A stretch of 64,000 bases of DNA from Alkalihalobacillus sp. FSL W8-0930 (GTDB taxonomy: Bacteria; Bacillota; Bacilli; Bacillales; Bacillaceae_D), in the NCBI GenBank assembly GCA_037965595.1, contig CP150183.1:1488001-1552000 (forward strand), in the 5' to 3' direction. The notes under the pieces were generated by a model. That model was not told the origin of the DNA and made no database searches. It saw only the letters and a program-made list of their open reading frames with translations. Of the stretch, positions 45,814 to 54,157 are shown in pieces. A program made the position numbers and the translations under genes. The number at the start of each line of letters is the position of its first letter. The first letter of the stretch is position 1.

Positions 45814-46028
45814 TCCCTTAACACATTGGATTATTTTTAGGCATCAAGTTTTTCGTCTTGTAAAAACATAAATTAGCTATGATAATAAGAATAAATGATA
45901 TGGGTAATATAGTAAATTGTGATTTGTACATCAAGAATGAATCTAAGATAGTTTTATCGTATCTAGCTTGCAAAGCCATATATGCTCAAAATCATTATGT
46001 CAAACAGTACCTGAAAAGGGGCAACCCG

Positions 46029-46190
46029 ATGGAGTATTTGTATGTATTTGTTATGATTTTTATAGTCGTTTTTATTTTGAATGGAGTACTTAACTTAATA
46101 TTAAAGACAGGCACTACCATAAAGCATTGGCTCCTAATTTCTTTTATCATTTCTATTCTTTCTACGTTCTTTGCCTCGTTGATCTCGTAA
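46029..46190 (+). CDS. Small membrane protein, 53 residues
   Basis: The open frame begins at 45879, but an AAAAGGGG site selects the ATG at 46029. The protein starts MEYLYVFVMIFIVVFILNGV and has two membrane helices with a short GTTIKHW linker. No family is recognised. It lies about 65 bases before another small gene on the same strand. Confidence 0.55.
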   Translation: MEYLYVFVMIFIVVFILNGVLNLILKTGTTIKHWLLISFIISILSTFFASLIS

Positions 46191-46255
46191 GTTGCTTAAA
46201 TGAAACACATTGCACTATCGAAGATGAACGCATTATCAAACAGGAGATGAATAAT

Positions 46256-46495
46256 ATGACTCATCAACAATATTTAGATCTTCAAAAACTAATAGATATT
46301 GGTGAAGAACTTAATTTTAAATATAAAGGAAATGAATATTGGATAAGTAATACTCCTGATAACAAACACCATTTAACGAGAGTAAGTGATGCTTATACTC
46401 AAACTTTTGATAATCCGAAGACTTTATTTAAAAAAGGCAAGATAGATGGTCATCATTTTGGTGATATTTATCACGATATCTCTTGGGATGATTAA
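46256..46495 (+). CDS. Hypothetical protein, 79 residues
   Basis: The start at ATG 46256 is set by a CAGGAG site; the frame is open further upstream. The protein is soluble, with YKGNEYWISNTPDNKHHLTR and a His/Asp-rich end (DGHHFGDIYHDISWDD). The length and mix of acidic and aromatic residues recall small immunity-type proteins, but no family is recognised. Confidence 0.55.
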   Translation: MTHQQYLDLQKLIDIGEELNFKYKGNEYWISNTPDNKHHLTRVSDAYTQTFDNPKTLFKKGKIDGHHFGDIYHDISWDD

Positions 46496-46531
46496 CATAG
46501 ATTTATTTCATTTCACACCTCACCCTATCAT

Positions 46532-46798
46532 TTACTTCTTCTTAAACAAAGTTGATAGGGTTAAAGCCAATGCTATAAAGATCAGAAAATATACCGGAGT
46601 CATCCAAATAAAATAGTAAGAGTCTGATGAGTTTTCCATAAAACCAGTATCAATTCGTATGCTATTCCAATCATGCTTTACTGGGTTTTCAGCGTGGAAC
46701 GAAAATTTCTTTAAATATAGATTTTCTTGTGTCACTTTATGGATAACATAGATAAAGCTTGTGAGTAACAATATGATTGCTAGATATAATCTTTTCAT
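46532..46798 (-). CDS. Membrane protein, 88 residues
   Basis: An N-terminal helix (LYLAIILLLTSFIYVI), an extracytoplasmic loop of about 40 residues and a second helix (VYFLIFIALALTLSTLF) ending in KKK. An AAAGGAGG site precedes the ATG. No family is recognised. It may share a transcript with the membrane gene upstream at 46844-47221. Confidence 0.6.
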   Translation of the reverse strand: MKRLYLAIILLLTSFIYVIHKVTQENLYLKKFSFHAENPVKHDWNSIRIDTGFMENSSDSYYFIWMTPVYFLIFIALALTLSTLFKKK

Positions 46799-46843
46799 TC
46801 TAATCCTCCTTTCGCTTTTTTAAAACGTTATTCCCCTTAAACA

Positions 46844-47221
46844 TTATACCTGCTCTGAAACCGGCCTTCTCAATTCCTTCCACTCTTTATACGTTTGTAC
46901 AATGGAAATGAGTAGAACGATAAGAAGCGCTGGAGATATAAATTCAGATTGAGATTGGATGCCTTGAAGAGCCATGCTTATACAGAAGATAATAATCAAA
47001 AGCAGCGCTATGATGTTGATATAAAAGTGTTCTTTGTTTGTATTTATCTTAGTCCATTTACTAATCGTTGCCTCGAGAACACCTAAAACAAGAATAGTCG
47101 TTAGAAATATAGGTGTTGTGAGTACGTTCAGTAAGGGCAGGTTTGGAAAAAAGTCTTTGATTATAAAGAGTAGAAAAGTGATATTAAAGCAGATTTGTAG
47201 TGTAATGATTAATTTTTTCAT
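46844..47221 (-). CDS. Membrane protein, 125 residues
   Basis: Four hydrophobic helices with short loops and a charged C-terminus (KEWKELRRPVSEQV). The general form is that of small multi-helix membrane proteins such as some bacteriocin-immunity proteins, but no signature was recognised. It is transcribed toward the 88-residue membrane gene. Confidence 0.6.
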   Translation of the reverse strand: MKKLIITLQICFNITFLLFIIKDFFPNLPLLNVLTTPIFLTTILVLGVLEATISKWTKINTNKEHFYINIIALLLIIIFCISMALQGIQSQSEFISPALLIVLLISIVQTYKEWKELRRPVSEQV

Positions 47222-47319
47222 TTTAATGACTCCCGTCTGTTTTTGTTGCTAAATGCTCAATTCAACTGAATGAAATGGTATAATTCTCCTATATGATTAT
47301 TAGAACCTTGAGGTGGAAC

Positions 47320-47958
47320 ATGGAGCTTAACAAATTTTTGAATACATATTACCCCGGTCTAACTCTTCGGCCGCCACTTTTCTACAATTGGTCAGTAGGC
47401 ATTCGGTTTGAGGTTGGTGTAGCTATGGATGTTGATTATACCATTCCCAATAACCCTTATATACAGGGATGTTATAGACGAGCCATTACACTTTTTGAAG
47501 TGTTACATCAAGAGGATGATGATATCTTTGTTTTAATTGATGTACATACTATTTCTGGCTTTCGTCAATTAAAAAGAAGGCTAAAGAACTTTCATCCATA
47601 TGTAGAAAAAAGTCTCTTGTATTCGTTAAAGCATGAGGTTCTTTCGCTTTATCCAGAAGAGGAAGAAGATTGTATAGAGACACATCGCTTTACTTTATCT
47701 TGTAAAGCTGGAGAGCTACGTCATGTTAACCTGTTAAAAGCGATTTGTAACCAAGACTTTGGGCTAACCCCAAATCAGTCTAATAGAGTATATTTTATTA
47801 ACCAAAGAACTAAGACCATCTTCCACGTATATGACGATCGAGGCTGCGATCTAATTGCAGCATCTGCCCTGGATATAAAGGACATATACAAAAGATTTAA
47901 TGACTGGATTTTAGATTATGACCGGGAAGAAATAGATGAAGTTTTTAATGGTGTTTAA
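47320..47958 (+). CDS. DUF3885 domain protein
   Basis: 212 residues from ATG 47320, placed by a GAGGTGG site; the frame extends to 47293. The NWSVGIRFEVG segment, then YIQGCYRRAITLFEVLH and DDIFVLIDVH, are the pattern of DUF3885 proteins, which are found near toxin-immunity genes and in variable regions. It is soluble and acidic at the C-terminus. The function is unknown. Confidence 0.7.
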   Translation: MELNKFLNTYYPGLTLRPPLFYNWSVGIRFEVGVAMDVDYTIPNNPYIQGCYRRAITLFEVLHQEDDDIFVLIDVHTISGFRQLKRRLKNFHPYVEKSLLYSLKHEVLSLYPEEEEDCIETHRFTLSCKAGELRHVNLLKAICNQDFGLTPNQSNRVYFINQRTKTIFHVYDDRGCDLIAASALDIKDIYKRFNDWILDYDREEIDEVFNGV

Positions 47959-48010
47959 TTTTTATCTAATCTACGAATCGAGTGCCTAAAAGGGTGCTCT
48001 TTTTTGTAAA

Positions 48011-48026
48011 TTCACTCTAACTTCAC
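48011..48026 (+). promoter_or_regulatory. TTCAC-N6-TTCAC direct repeat before the lipoprotein-RR-HK operon
   Basis: Two TTCAC half sites with an 11-base period lie upstream of TATACT at 48050-48055. The same element is found before the CopC gene at 51165. OmpR/PhoP-type regulators bind such repeats. Confidence 0.6.
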
Positions 48027-48090
48027 AAATAGATGGTAGAACCATTTGGTATACTACTATGTACAATGTACGTGAGTTTGGAGGTGCCAT

Positions 48091-49068
48091 GTGAAACGTA
48101 AGTGGTTCGGTTTAACAATGATCTTTAGCGTACTTCTATTTGCAGGCTGTAACGATCAAGCCATTGACATACCTGATTCTGAGAAACCTGTTATGTATAT
48201 TACACACGCGAAGGAAGCAACCCTTTCTTTTTTAAATACTGAGCAAAATATAGAGATTGGATCAACGGAACTTCCTTATGTTCTAACGGATCTAATCAAG
48301 CTTTCAGACGAATCATTTGTTGGGATTAACTCGAGTGACGCTCGAATTCAAGAGTTGGATCTGAAGTCGGGTAAGGCACGAACATTTATGGAGCTTGACG
48401 CAGGTATGAGTAAACTTGCGTATGACTCTTCATCGGACATCCTGTATATTTCAAACCTTAAGGAGAATCGCATCGATGTAGTTGATGTAAAGGCGGAAAG
48501 TAAGAAATCCACTTTTCAGCTGGATTCTGCTCCTAAAGAGCTAAAGCTAGGAGAAAACGGGCTCCTTTATGTGTTAACAACGGAAGAAGATGAGGTCATT
48601 ATTTATGATCCCATTACGGATCAGATCCATTCTCATTTTTCTGTAAATGCGAGTCCGGCAGGCATGTATAAAAGCACAGAAGATGTTTGGCTGGGTGGAC
48701 ACGGTTCGAATGGTGAATTGAATCGAAATGTCTATGCGTATGATCCGAAGACTGGTGAACAAACAGCGGAAGTTGAGGTAGGGCTTATGCCAATAGCGAT
48801 CACAGACGGCGAGCGACCAGACGAGCTTTTTGTTTTATGTCATGGCGACCATTCGCTATATAAGATCAATACAGAAACTCAAGAGGTTGTTGGTAAAGTA
48901 GAAGTGGGTCAGAACCCAAATGATGTGAAAAGGGTTGAAAACACGCTCTATGTTGCTAATTTTGATAGTGATAGCATTTCAATTATAGATGCGACTGATT
49001 TAACATTAATGAAGACTGTGCCTGTTGCCCAGGGGCCGTATTTTCTGTTATCGGAGGTAGATTCATAA
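48091..49068 (+). CDS. Lipoprotein with beta-propeller (YncE-like) repeats
   Basis: 325 residues with a GTG start. The signal ends in LLFAGC. The mature protein shows repeated YVTN-type blades, for example KLAYDSSSDILYISNLKENR and NDVKRVENTLYVANFDSDSI. Such propellers bind ligands or partners outside the cell. Its stop overlaps the response regulator start (TAATG), so it may feed the signal of the kinase encoded two genes later. The ligand is unknown. Confidence 0.85.
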   Translation: MKRKWFGLTMIFSVLLFAGCNDQAIDIPDSEKPVMYITHAKEATLSFLNTEQNIEIGSTELPYVLTDLIKLSDESFVGINSSDARIQELDLKSGKARTFMELDAGMSKLAYDSSSDILYISNLKENRIDVVDVKAESKKSTFQLDSAPKELKLGENGLLYVLTTEEDEVIIYDPITDQIHSHFSVNASPAGMYKSTEDVWLGGHGSNGELNRNVYAYDPKTGEQTAEVEVGLMPIAITDGERPDELFVLCHGDHSLYKINTETQEVVGKVEVGQNPNDVKRVENTLYVANFDSDSISIIDATDLTLMKTVPVAQGPYFLLSEVDS

Positions 49069-49748
49069 TGCAGCAGACACGTGTTTTGGTGGTTGATGAT
49101 GAAAAGGAGCTTCTGCAGCTTGTCGCCACGTATTTAGTGAATGAATCGTACGAAGTGTTTATGGCAAGTGATGGGTATGAGGCGCTTCATCTACTTGAGA
49201 CAGAACCCATCGATCTCGTTATTCTAGATATTATGATGGAGGGAATGGACGGGTTTGAATTATGTAAGCGAATCAGAGCAACATCCAGTATTCCTGTTGT
49301 GATGCTAACGGCTAAAAGTAGTGAAGAGGATCGCATTCGCGGGTTAAAGTTGGGCGCAGATGATTACGTGGTTAAGCCCTTTAGTCCGAGAGAGTTGATG
49401 GCTAGAGTAGAAGCTGTTTTAAGACGGATGAAAGTGGGGCAACCTGATGAACAGCGAATTCAAATCAGCGAACTCTTAATAGAAAAGAGCGGTCGCAAGG
49501 TCTTTGTCGAGGATGAACCAACCACGTTGACGAAAAAGGAATATGATCTTCTCGTTTTCTTATACGAATCAAGAGGCAAGGTGTTTACGCGTGATCATCT
49601 GTTAATGAGGCTTTGGGATGCGGACCATAATAAAACCGCACGAACCGTAGACACTCACATCAAAACATTGCGTTTAAAATTAAAATCAGCGGGACGCTTT
49701 ATTCAGACTGTTTGGGGTGTAGGCTATAAATTTGAGGACCCATCATGA
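49068..49748 (+). CDS. OmpR/PhoB-type response regulator
   Basis: 226 residues. The receiver domain has acidic residues in VVDDEKE, the phosphorylated Asp in LVILDIMMEGMDGFEL, and the Lys in VVKPFSPRE. A winged-helix domain (residues about 130-226) ends in VDTHIKTLRLKLKSAGRFI and a VWGVGYKFE turn. It overlaps the kinase gene by 4 bases. It probably binds the TTCAC repeats before its own operon and before the copC-like gene. Confidence 0.95.
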   Translation: MQQTRVLVVDDEKELLQLVATYLVNESYEVFMASDGYEALHLLETEPIDLVILDIMMEGMDGFELCKRIRATSSIPVVMLTAKSSEEDRIRGLKLGADDYVVKPFSPRELMARVEAVLRRMKVGQPDEQRIQISELLIEKSGRKVFVEDEPTTLTKKEYDLLVFLYESRGKVFTRDHLLMRLWDADHNKTARTVDTHIKTLRLKLKSAGRFIQTVWGVGYKFEDPS

Positions 49749-51133
49749 GTCGTTGGTCCATTAAGCGTAAGGTTTGGGTTACGATTTCTGCCATTATTTT
49801 AATTGTTGTGGCAGCTACAACGTCTTTAATTTACTTTTTATACAATGAACTATACGTAGATAAACAGATTGATACGTTAACCATGCAGGGTGAGAAGCTA
49901 ACAACAGTCTACACGGAACATGGAAGTGATGACTACTTCTTGGAACGAGTTGACTGGGCCAATCAAAGTATGGAGGCTGATGTATTATTCACAGATGATC
50001 CGATGCTCCTAGCTAGTGGTGATCCAATTGATCCGAAATCTGAGTACAATTTGATCACATTTGAAGAGAGACAACTCTTATTAAATGGTGAGACCGTGAT
50101 TATGCAACGTGCTCACCCGAGATTTAATCAAGAAATTGTAGGAGTTGTTATTCCTTTATTTGAAGGCACGAATCTAGCGGGAGCGGTCTTTCTTTCACAA
50201 CCACTGGCAACGATTAATGAACCTTTTCAAGAGGTACAATGGTTATTGGTTATAGTCATTCTTTTACTTGTTGTCCTGATCTTATTTTTAGGCTCAAAAA
50301 TGATTCGGGACGTAGTGAATCCATTGATTTCAATGAATGATGTGGCCACAAAGATGGAGCAGGGGGACTTTAAACAAACCATCACTCTACCAAAACGACA
50401 CGATGAAATGAGTCAATTAGCAGACTCGTTTAACCGTCTGGCTAACTCACTTGATGAGGTGGAACAGAATCGCAAAGAATTTCTAGCAAACGTTGCACAT
50501 GAGTTTCGCACCCCTTTAAGCTATATGAAGGGCTATGCTGAAGGGGTTGAAGAAGGCGTAATCTCAAAGGAAAAGGGTCTAGGCATTATTCAAAAGGAAG
50601 CCAACCGATTGGATCGTTTGGTAAACGACTTACTAGATCTTGCCCAGCTTGAAGGAGAGCAATATGAAATCCGTAGGGAGCCAATCGCATTTGCAGAGCT
50701 TATTGATGAAGTCATTAATCAATTTATCTTTATAGCCAATAAAAAGGACATTAAACTACTGCGTCACTTAAACGATGAATGCATTGTTTATGGTGATGCT
50801 GATCGACTTGAGCAAGTGGTAAGGAATCTTTTAGATAACGCCCTTACGTATACACCGGAAGGCAAACGAGTAGAGGTAAGGCTTGAGCAAAAAGGAGAGG
50901 ACGTTACCTTACAAGTTCGTGATGAAGGCATCGGTATACCGAGTAAAGAGATTGATGCTGTGAAACAACGATTTTATCGTGTGAAAAAGGCCCGAGAGCG
51001 TAAGGATGGAGGCACGGGGCTTGGACTTTCAATCGTCTCACAGATTATTGCGAAGCATGGGGGTACTTTTTCATTGGAATCGATTGAGAATGAAGGTACG
51101 ATTGCAAGCATCCATTTAAAAGGCGTTCATTAG
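49745..51133 (+). CDS. Sensor histidine kinase
   Basis: 462 residues. Two membrane helices (about 12-32 and 168-188) enclose an extracytoplasmic sensor of about 135 residues. A HAMP domain, the phosphoacceptor HEFRTPLSYMKGY and an HATPase domain with NLLDNALTYTP, DEGIGIP and GGTGLGLSIV follow. It is the partner of the response regulator just upstream, which it overlaps. The sensed signal is unknown; the CopC-like gene next door suggests copper or envelope stress. Confidence 0.95.
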   Translation: MSRWSIKRKVWVTISAIILIVVAATTSLIYFLYNELYVDKQIDTLTMQGEKLTTVYTEHGSDDYFLERVDWANQSMEADVLFTDDPMLLASGDPIDPKSEYNLITFEERQLLLNGETVIMQRAHPRFNQEIVGVVIPLFEGTNLAGAVFLSQPLATINEPFQEVQWLLVIVILLLVVLILFLGSKMIRDVVNPLISMNDVATKMEQGDFKQTITLPKRHDEMSQLADSFNRLANSLDEVEQNRKEFLANVAHEFRTPLSYMKGYAEGVEEGVISKEKGLGIIQKEANRLDRLVNDLLDLAQLEGEQYEIRREPIAFAELIDEVINQFIFIANKKDIKLLRHLNDECIVYGDADRLEQVVRNLLDNALTYTPEGKRVEVRLEQKGEDVTLQVRDEGIGIPSKEIDAVKQRFYRVKKARERKDGGTGLGLSIVSQIIAKHGGTFSLESIENEGTIASIHLKGVH

Positions 51134-51164
51134 CATTAGTGAACAATTTATGTCATATCAAAAC

Positions 51165-51180
51165 TTCACGACAATTTCAC
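51165..51180 (+). promoter_or_regulatory. TTCAC-N6-TTCAC direct repeat before the CopC-like gene
   Basis: The same half sites and 11-base period as at 48011-48026, located about 60 bases before the ATG. This suggests control by the neighbouring two-component system. Confidence 0.6.
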
Positions 51181-51238
51181 TTTTATCTAGTACGATTCAG
51201 TTGAACAAAATAATGAACATTTAGTAGGAGAGATTCGG

Positions 51239-51823
51239 ATGAAGAAGAAAGTTGTTAGTTTGGCATTATTAGTTAGTTTATTAGTAGGAGTTTCACCTAG
51301 TGTTACATATGCACACTCCCATTTTGAATCATCTGTTCCTGAGGAAGGACAAACGGTTGAAGAAGCAGTGGAAACAATTGAGTTGTCATTTGATGGGGGG
51401 ATCGAGCAAGCGAGTACTGTTCAACTGTTTACTGCTGATGGTGAAGAAATTGACATAAGTGCTGTAAATGTGAATAGTCCAAACATTGAAGCGGAGCTAG
51501 CGGCGCCTCTTGCAAATGGAGACTACCGTGTTGCGTATAATGTGTTAAGCGCAGATACACACCCTGTTGAAGGGGAGTTCACTTTTACTGTCAATGCAGA
51601 AGAAGCTGTTGCTGAAGAAGATACGGAAGACGAAGCGAACGAAGAAGAAGTTGCTGAGACTGAAGAATCAGCTGAAGCCGAGGAACAAGAGACAAATGTA
51701 GCTGATGAGCAGCAGGAAGAAGAAACAGAAGAGAGCAGCAATACGATTATCTGGATTGTGGGAGCTGTACTTGTAGTAGGAGTCATTTTAGGAGCACTTG
51801 CAGGCTTTAGAAGAAAAAAATAA
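51239..51823 (+). CDS. CopC domain protein, exported and membrane-anchored
   Basis: 194 residues. A signal peptide ends near TYAHSHFESS, which would expose the N-terminal His ligand of CopC copper proteins. The domain has EEGQTVEEAVETIELSFDGG and GDYRVAYNVLSADTHPVEGE. A linker of about 50 residues, almost all Glu, Ala and Asp, leads to a C-terminal membrane helix and RRKK. It probably binds copper at the cell surface. No fused CopD channel is present, unlike YcnJ. Confidence 0.88.
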   Translation: MKKKVVSLALLVSLLVGVSPSVTYAHSHFESSVPEEGQTVEEAVETIELSFDGGIEQASTVQLFTADGEEIDISAVNVNSPNIEAELAAPLANGDYRVAYNVLSADTHPVEGEFTFTVNAEEAVAEEDTEDEANEEEVAETEESAEAEEQETNVADEQQEEETEESSNTIIWIVGAVLVVGVILGALAGFRRKK

Positions 51824-51833
51824 ACGGTAAACT

Positions 51834-51875
51834 AGGCAGGCTTTCCACTTTGGATTAGCCTGCTTATTTTTTTGG
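51834..51875 (+). terminator. Terminator after the CopC-like gene
   Basis: GGCAGGCT pairs with AGCCTGC around a 14-nt loop, followed by ATTTTTTT. Confidence 0.75.
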
Positions 51876-51882
51876 AATTAAT

Positions 51883-51912
51883 ACTACCATACTTGTATGG
51901 TAGTATGGTAGT
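51883..51912. promoter_or_regulatory. Palindromic GntR operator with a third half site
   Basis: ACTACCATAC, TT, then GTATGGTAGT form a perfect palindrome. A third copy of GTATGGTAGT overlaps it 8 bases downstream (51903-51912). It lies 28 bases before the TTG start of the GntR gene. Confidence 0.75.
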
Positions 51913-51939
51913 ATAGAAACCATAAAGGAGGAACGCTCG

Positions 51940-52623
51940 TTGAACTCATCTGTGAATCGTCCATCATCTTCAACTTCATCAAGAGTGTTTGTGTATGAAA
52001 CGTTACGACAAAGCATTACAACGTTAAATTTAAAGCCTGGTGTTGCGATATCAGAAAAAGAAATTGCAGCTGAATTAAATGTTAGCAGGACGCCAGTTAG
52101 AGAAGCATTCTTGCAATTAGCTCATGATCAGTTACTAGAAGTTAGACCACAGCGAGGATCATTTGTTACGTTAATTGACTTAGATCAAGTAGAAGACGCC
52201 CGGTTTATCAGGGAGCAGCTTGAAGTAGGAATTGTACGTTTAGCCTGTTCTACGTTTTCTGCAGATGATCAACAAAAGGTGGAAACCAATCTAATCCTTC
52301 AAGAGCAAATGATGAAGAATCAGAAGTATGATGAATTATTCCAACTAGATGGTGAATTTCATCGTTTGATAGCCTCAAGCTGTGGAAAAGCGAAGGTAGC
52401 TGAAATGATACAACATATGAATGTCCATTTTGATCGATTGCGGATGCTTAGCTTATCTTCCAATCTTAACTGGGAAGCCATATACAAGCATCACCAAAAC
52501 ATTTTAAATGCCATCGTTAATAAAGATGCGAATCAAGCTGAAAAAGTTATGAAAGAACATCTTTCACTCATCACAGTTGACCAAATCGCTTTAAAGGAGC
52601 AATTCCCGATTTACTTCAAATAG
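51940..52623 (+). CDS. GntR family regulator (FadR/FCD subfamily) of the uronate operon
   Basis: 227 residues with a TTG start after AAAGGAGG. The winged helix-turn-helix (residues 20-80) includes EKEIAAELNVSRTPVREAFL. The C-terminal FCD domain, with DGEFHRLIA and HHQNILNAI, usually binds a sugar acid through a metal held by Asp and His. It heads the operon and is preceded by a perfect palindrome. It probably represses the operon until a pathway intermediate is present. Confidence 0.9.
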   Translation: MNSSVNRPSSSTSSRVFVYETLRQSITTLNLKPGVAISEKEIAAELNVSRTPVREAFLQLAHDQLLEVRPQRGSFVTLIDLDQVEDARFIREQLEVGIVRLACSTFSADDQQKVETNLILQEQMMKNQKYDELFQLDGEFHRLIASSCGKAKVAEMIQHMNVHFDRLRMLSLSSNLNWEAIYKHHQNILNAIVNKDANQAEKVMKEHLSLITVDQIALKEQFPIYFK

Positions 52624-52676
52624 CGTGTCTATTTGAACATTAAATGTAAACGCATACGTGGCAAGGAGTGTTCGCA

Positions 52677-53678
52677 ATGTTTAAGAAATGTATAATCTTA
52701 ACGTCTTTTCTTTTATTAGCAGGATGTTCACAGCAAGCCGTTAGTGAGAATGATGTAACCCATTGGAAAATGACACATATCTCGGATGCTAGTCATTTGT
52801 GGCATAAGACGGCTTTGGAATTTTCAGACCGTGTAAAAGAGAAAACAGATGGAAAGGTTCAAATTGAAGTGTTTCCTAATAGTCAATTAGGAAATGAAGT
52901 AGATAGTATTAATAGCATAAAGTTTGGAGCAACAGACTTAACAATCACCGGAGAAACACTTGAAGTATGGACACCAAACGCAATATTGTTAGCGGTTCCA
53001 TACGCATTTGAAGACGAAGAGCATATGAGAAATGTGATCGAAGGAGAAATTGGTCAAACAATTGAAAACGATATCAAAGATGATGTTGGGCTGACTCCTT
53101 TGTTCTACATGGAACGTGCTCCACGAAACCTGACATCAAATACGCCGATCTCTTCTCCAGACGATCTAAGAGGCTTTAGTATGAGGGTGCCAAATGTTCC
53201 GTTGTTTTTAGATACATGGGCTGAAGCAGGTGCAAAGCCACAGGTTATTAATTTAAATGAAGTCTTTACGGGTCTTCAACAAGGAGTCATTGCCGGTCAA
53301 GAAAATCCAAATGACTTAATTTATAGTAATGGATTTTACGAAGTGCAGGACTATTTAAATGTAACAGAGCATGTAAGGTCTTGGATCTACGTTGTCGTTG
53401 GAAATGAGCAGCTTGAGAGTTTACCAGAAGATCAACGTCTAGCTGTAGAAGAAGCCGCATTAGAAGCTCAGGAATATGCAAGAGATCTTCAAGAGGCTGA
53501 ACAAGAAGCTCTTTCCGATTTACTAATTGAGCGTGGGATGACCTTTAATGAGGATGTTGATCAACAAGCGTTCCGTGAAGCGATGTTACCGGCTTTAGAA
53601 GAAAATCTTGGGGACGAGCAATACGAACTATATTTAGAAATGGTTGAACAAGGATCAGGAATAGAGGTGGATCGTTAA
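52677..53678 (+). CDS. TRAP transporter substrate-binding lipoprotein (DctP)
   Basis: 333 residues from ATG 52677; the GTG at 52668 abuts the AAGGAG site. The signal ends in LLLAGC. The DctP pattern is present: FSDRVKEKTDGKVQIEVFPN, LGNEVDSINSIKFGATDLT, and the ligand Arg region around FSMRVPNVPLF with NLNEVFTGLQQGVIAGQENP. It captures an acidic sugar at the cell surface for the DctQM permease encoded next. The substrate is inferred from the catabolic genes. Confidence 0.93.
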   Translation: MFKKCIILTSFLLLAGCSQQAVSENDVTHWKMTHISDASHLWHKTALEFSDRVKEKTDGKVQIEVFPNSQLGNEVDSINSIKFGATDLTITGETLEVWTPNAILLAVPYAFEDEEHMRNVIEGEIGQTIENDIKDDVGLTPLFYMERAPRNLTSNTPISSPDDLRGFSMRVPNVPLFLDTWAEAGAKPQVINLNEVFTGLQQGVIAGQENPNDLIYSNGFYEVQDYLNVTEHVRSWIYVVVGNEQLESLPEDQRLAVEEAALEAQEYARDLQEAEQEALSDLLIERGMTFNEDVDQQAFREAMLPALEENLGDEQYELYLEMVEQGSGIEVDR

Positions 53679-54157
53679 TGAAAAAAGCAGCGAAGCTAGA
53701 TCAACTATTAAACTATTTAACGATCATTTTATTCAGTAGTTTGCTCCTTGTTGTAGTTATTCAAATAATGAGTCGTTATCTTCCCTACAGTGCGATTTGG
53801 ACGGAAGAGCTTTCAAGGTATTTGTTTGTTTATTCGATTACAGTTGCTGCTCCGCTTGCCATTAGAAAGAATGAGTTTATAAAAGTGGATATGCTTTTAA
53901 CGATGTTACCTGCACATATAAGAAGAATTTATGAATGTGTAACATATGCAATCGTCGGCGTGTTTGGAATCATTTTATTTGTGACGGGGATTCGATTCTT
54001 TCAATTAGGAACAGAATTCTCATCGCCAACCATTGGCTTTCAGATGAGCTATGTTTATATTTCTGTTCCAATTCTTGCTTTCTTAATTGTTCTGTACTCG
54101 ATCCTTTTTATCATTGATCAATTTACTTTGCAAAAGTCAGAAGGTGAACAACCATGA
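53678..54157 (+). CDS. TRAP transporter small permease (DctQ)
   Basis: 159 residues with four membrane helices and the DctQ segment WTEELSRYLFVYSITVAAPL, then RKNEFIKVDMLL. The start overlaps the dctP stop (TAATG). It pairs with DctM in the sodium-driven importer. The tail is short and charged. Confidence 0.92.
   Translation: MKKAAKLDQLLNYLTIILFSSLLLVVVIQIMSRYLPYSAIWTEELSRYLFVYSITVAAPLAIRKNEFIKVDMLLTMLPAHIRRIYECVTYAIVGVFGIILFVTGIRFFQLGTEFSSPTIGFQMSYVYISVPILAFLIVLYSILFIIDQFTLQKSEGEQP

Noticed and set aside
51523-51786. Ser/Thr-rich minus-strand frame opposite the CopC gene
   Set aside because: It is a mirror of the Glu/Ala-rich linker codons, without a start signal.
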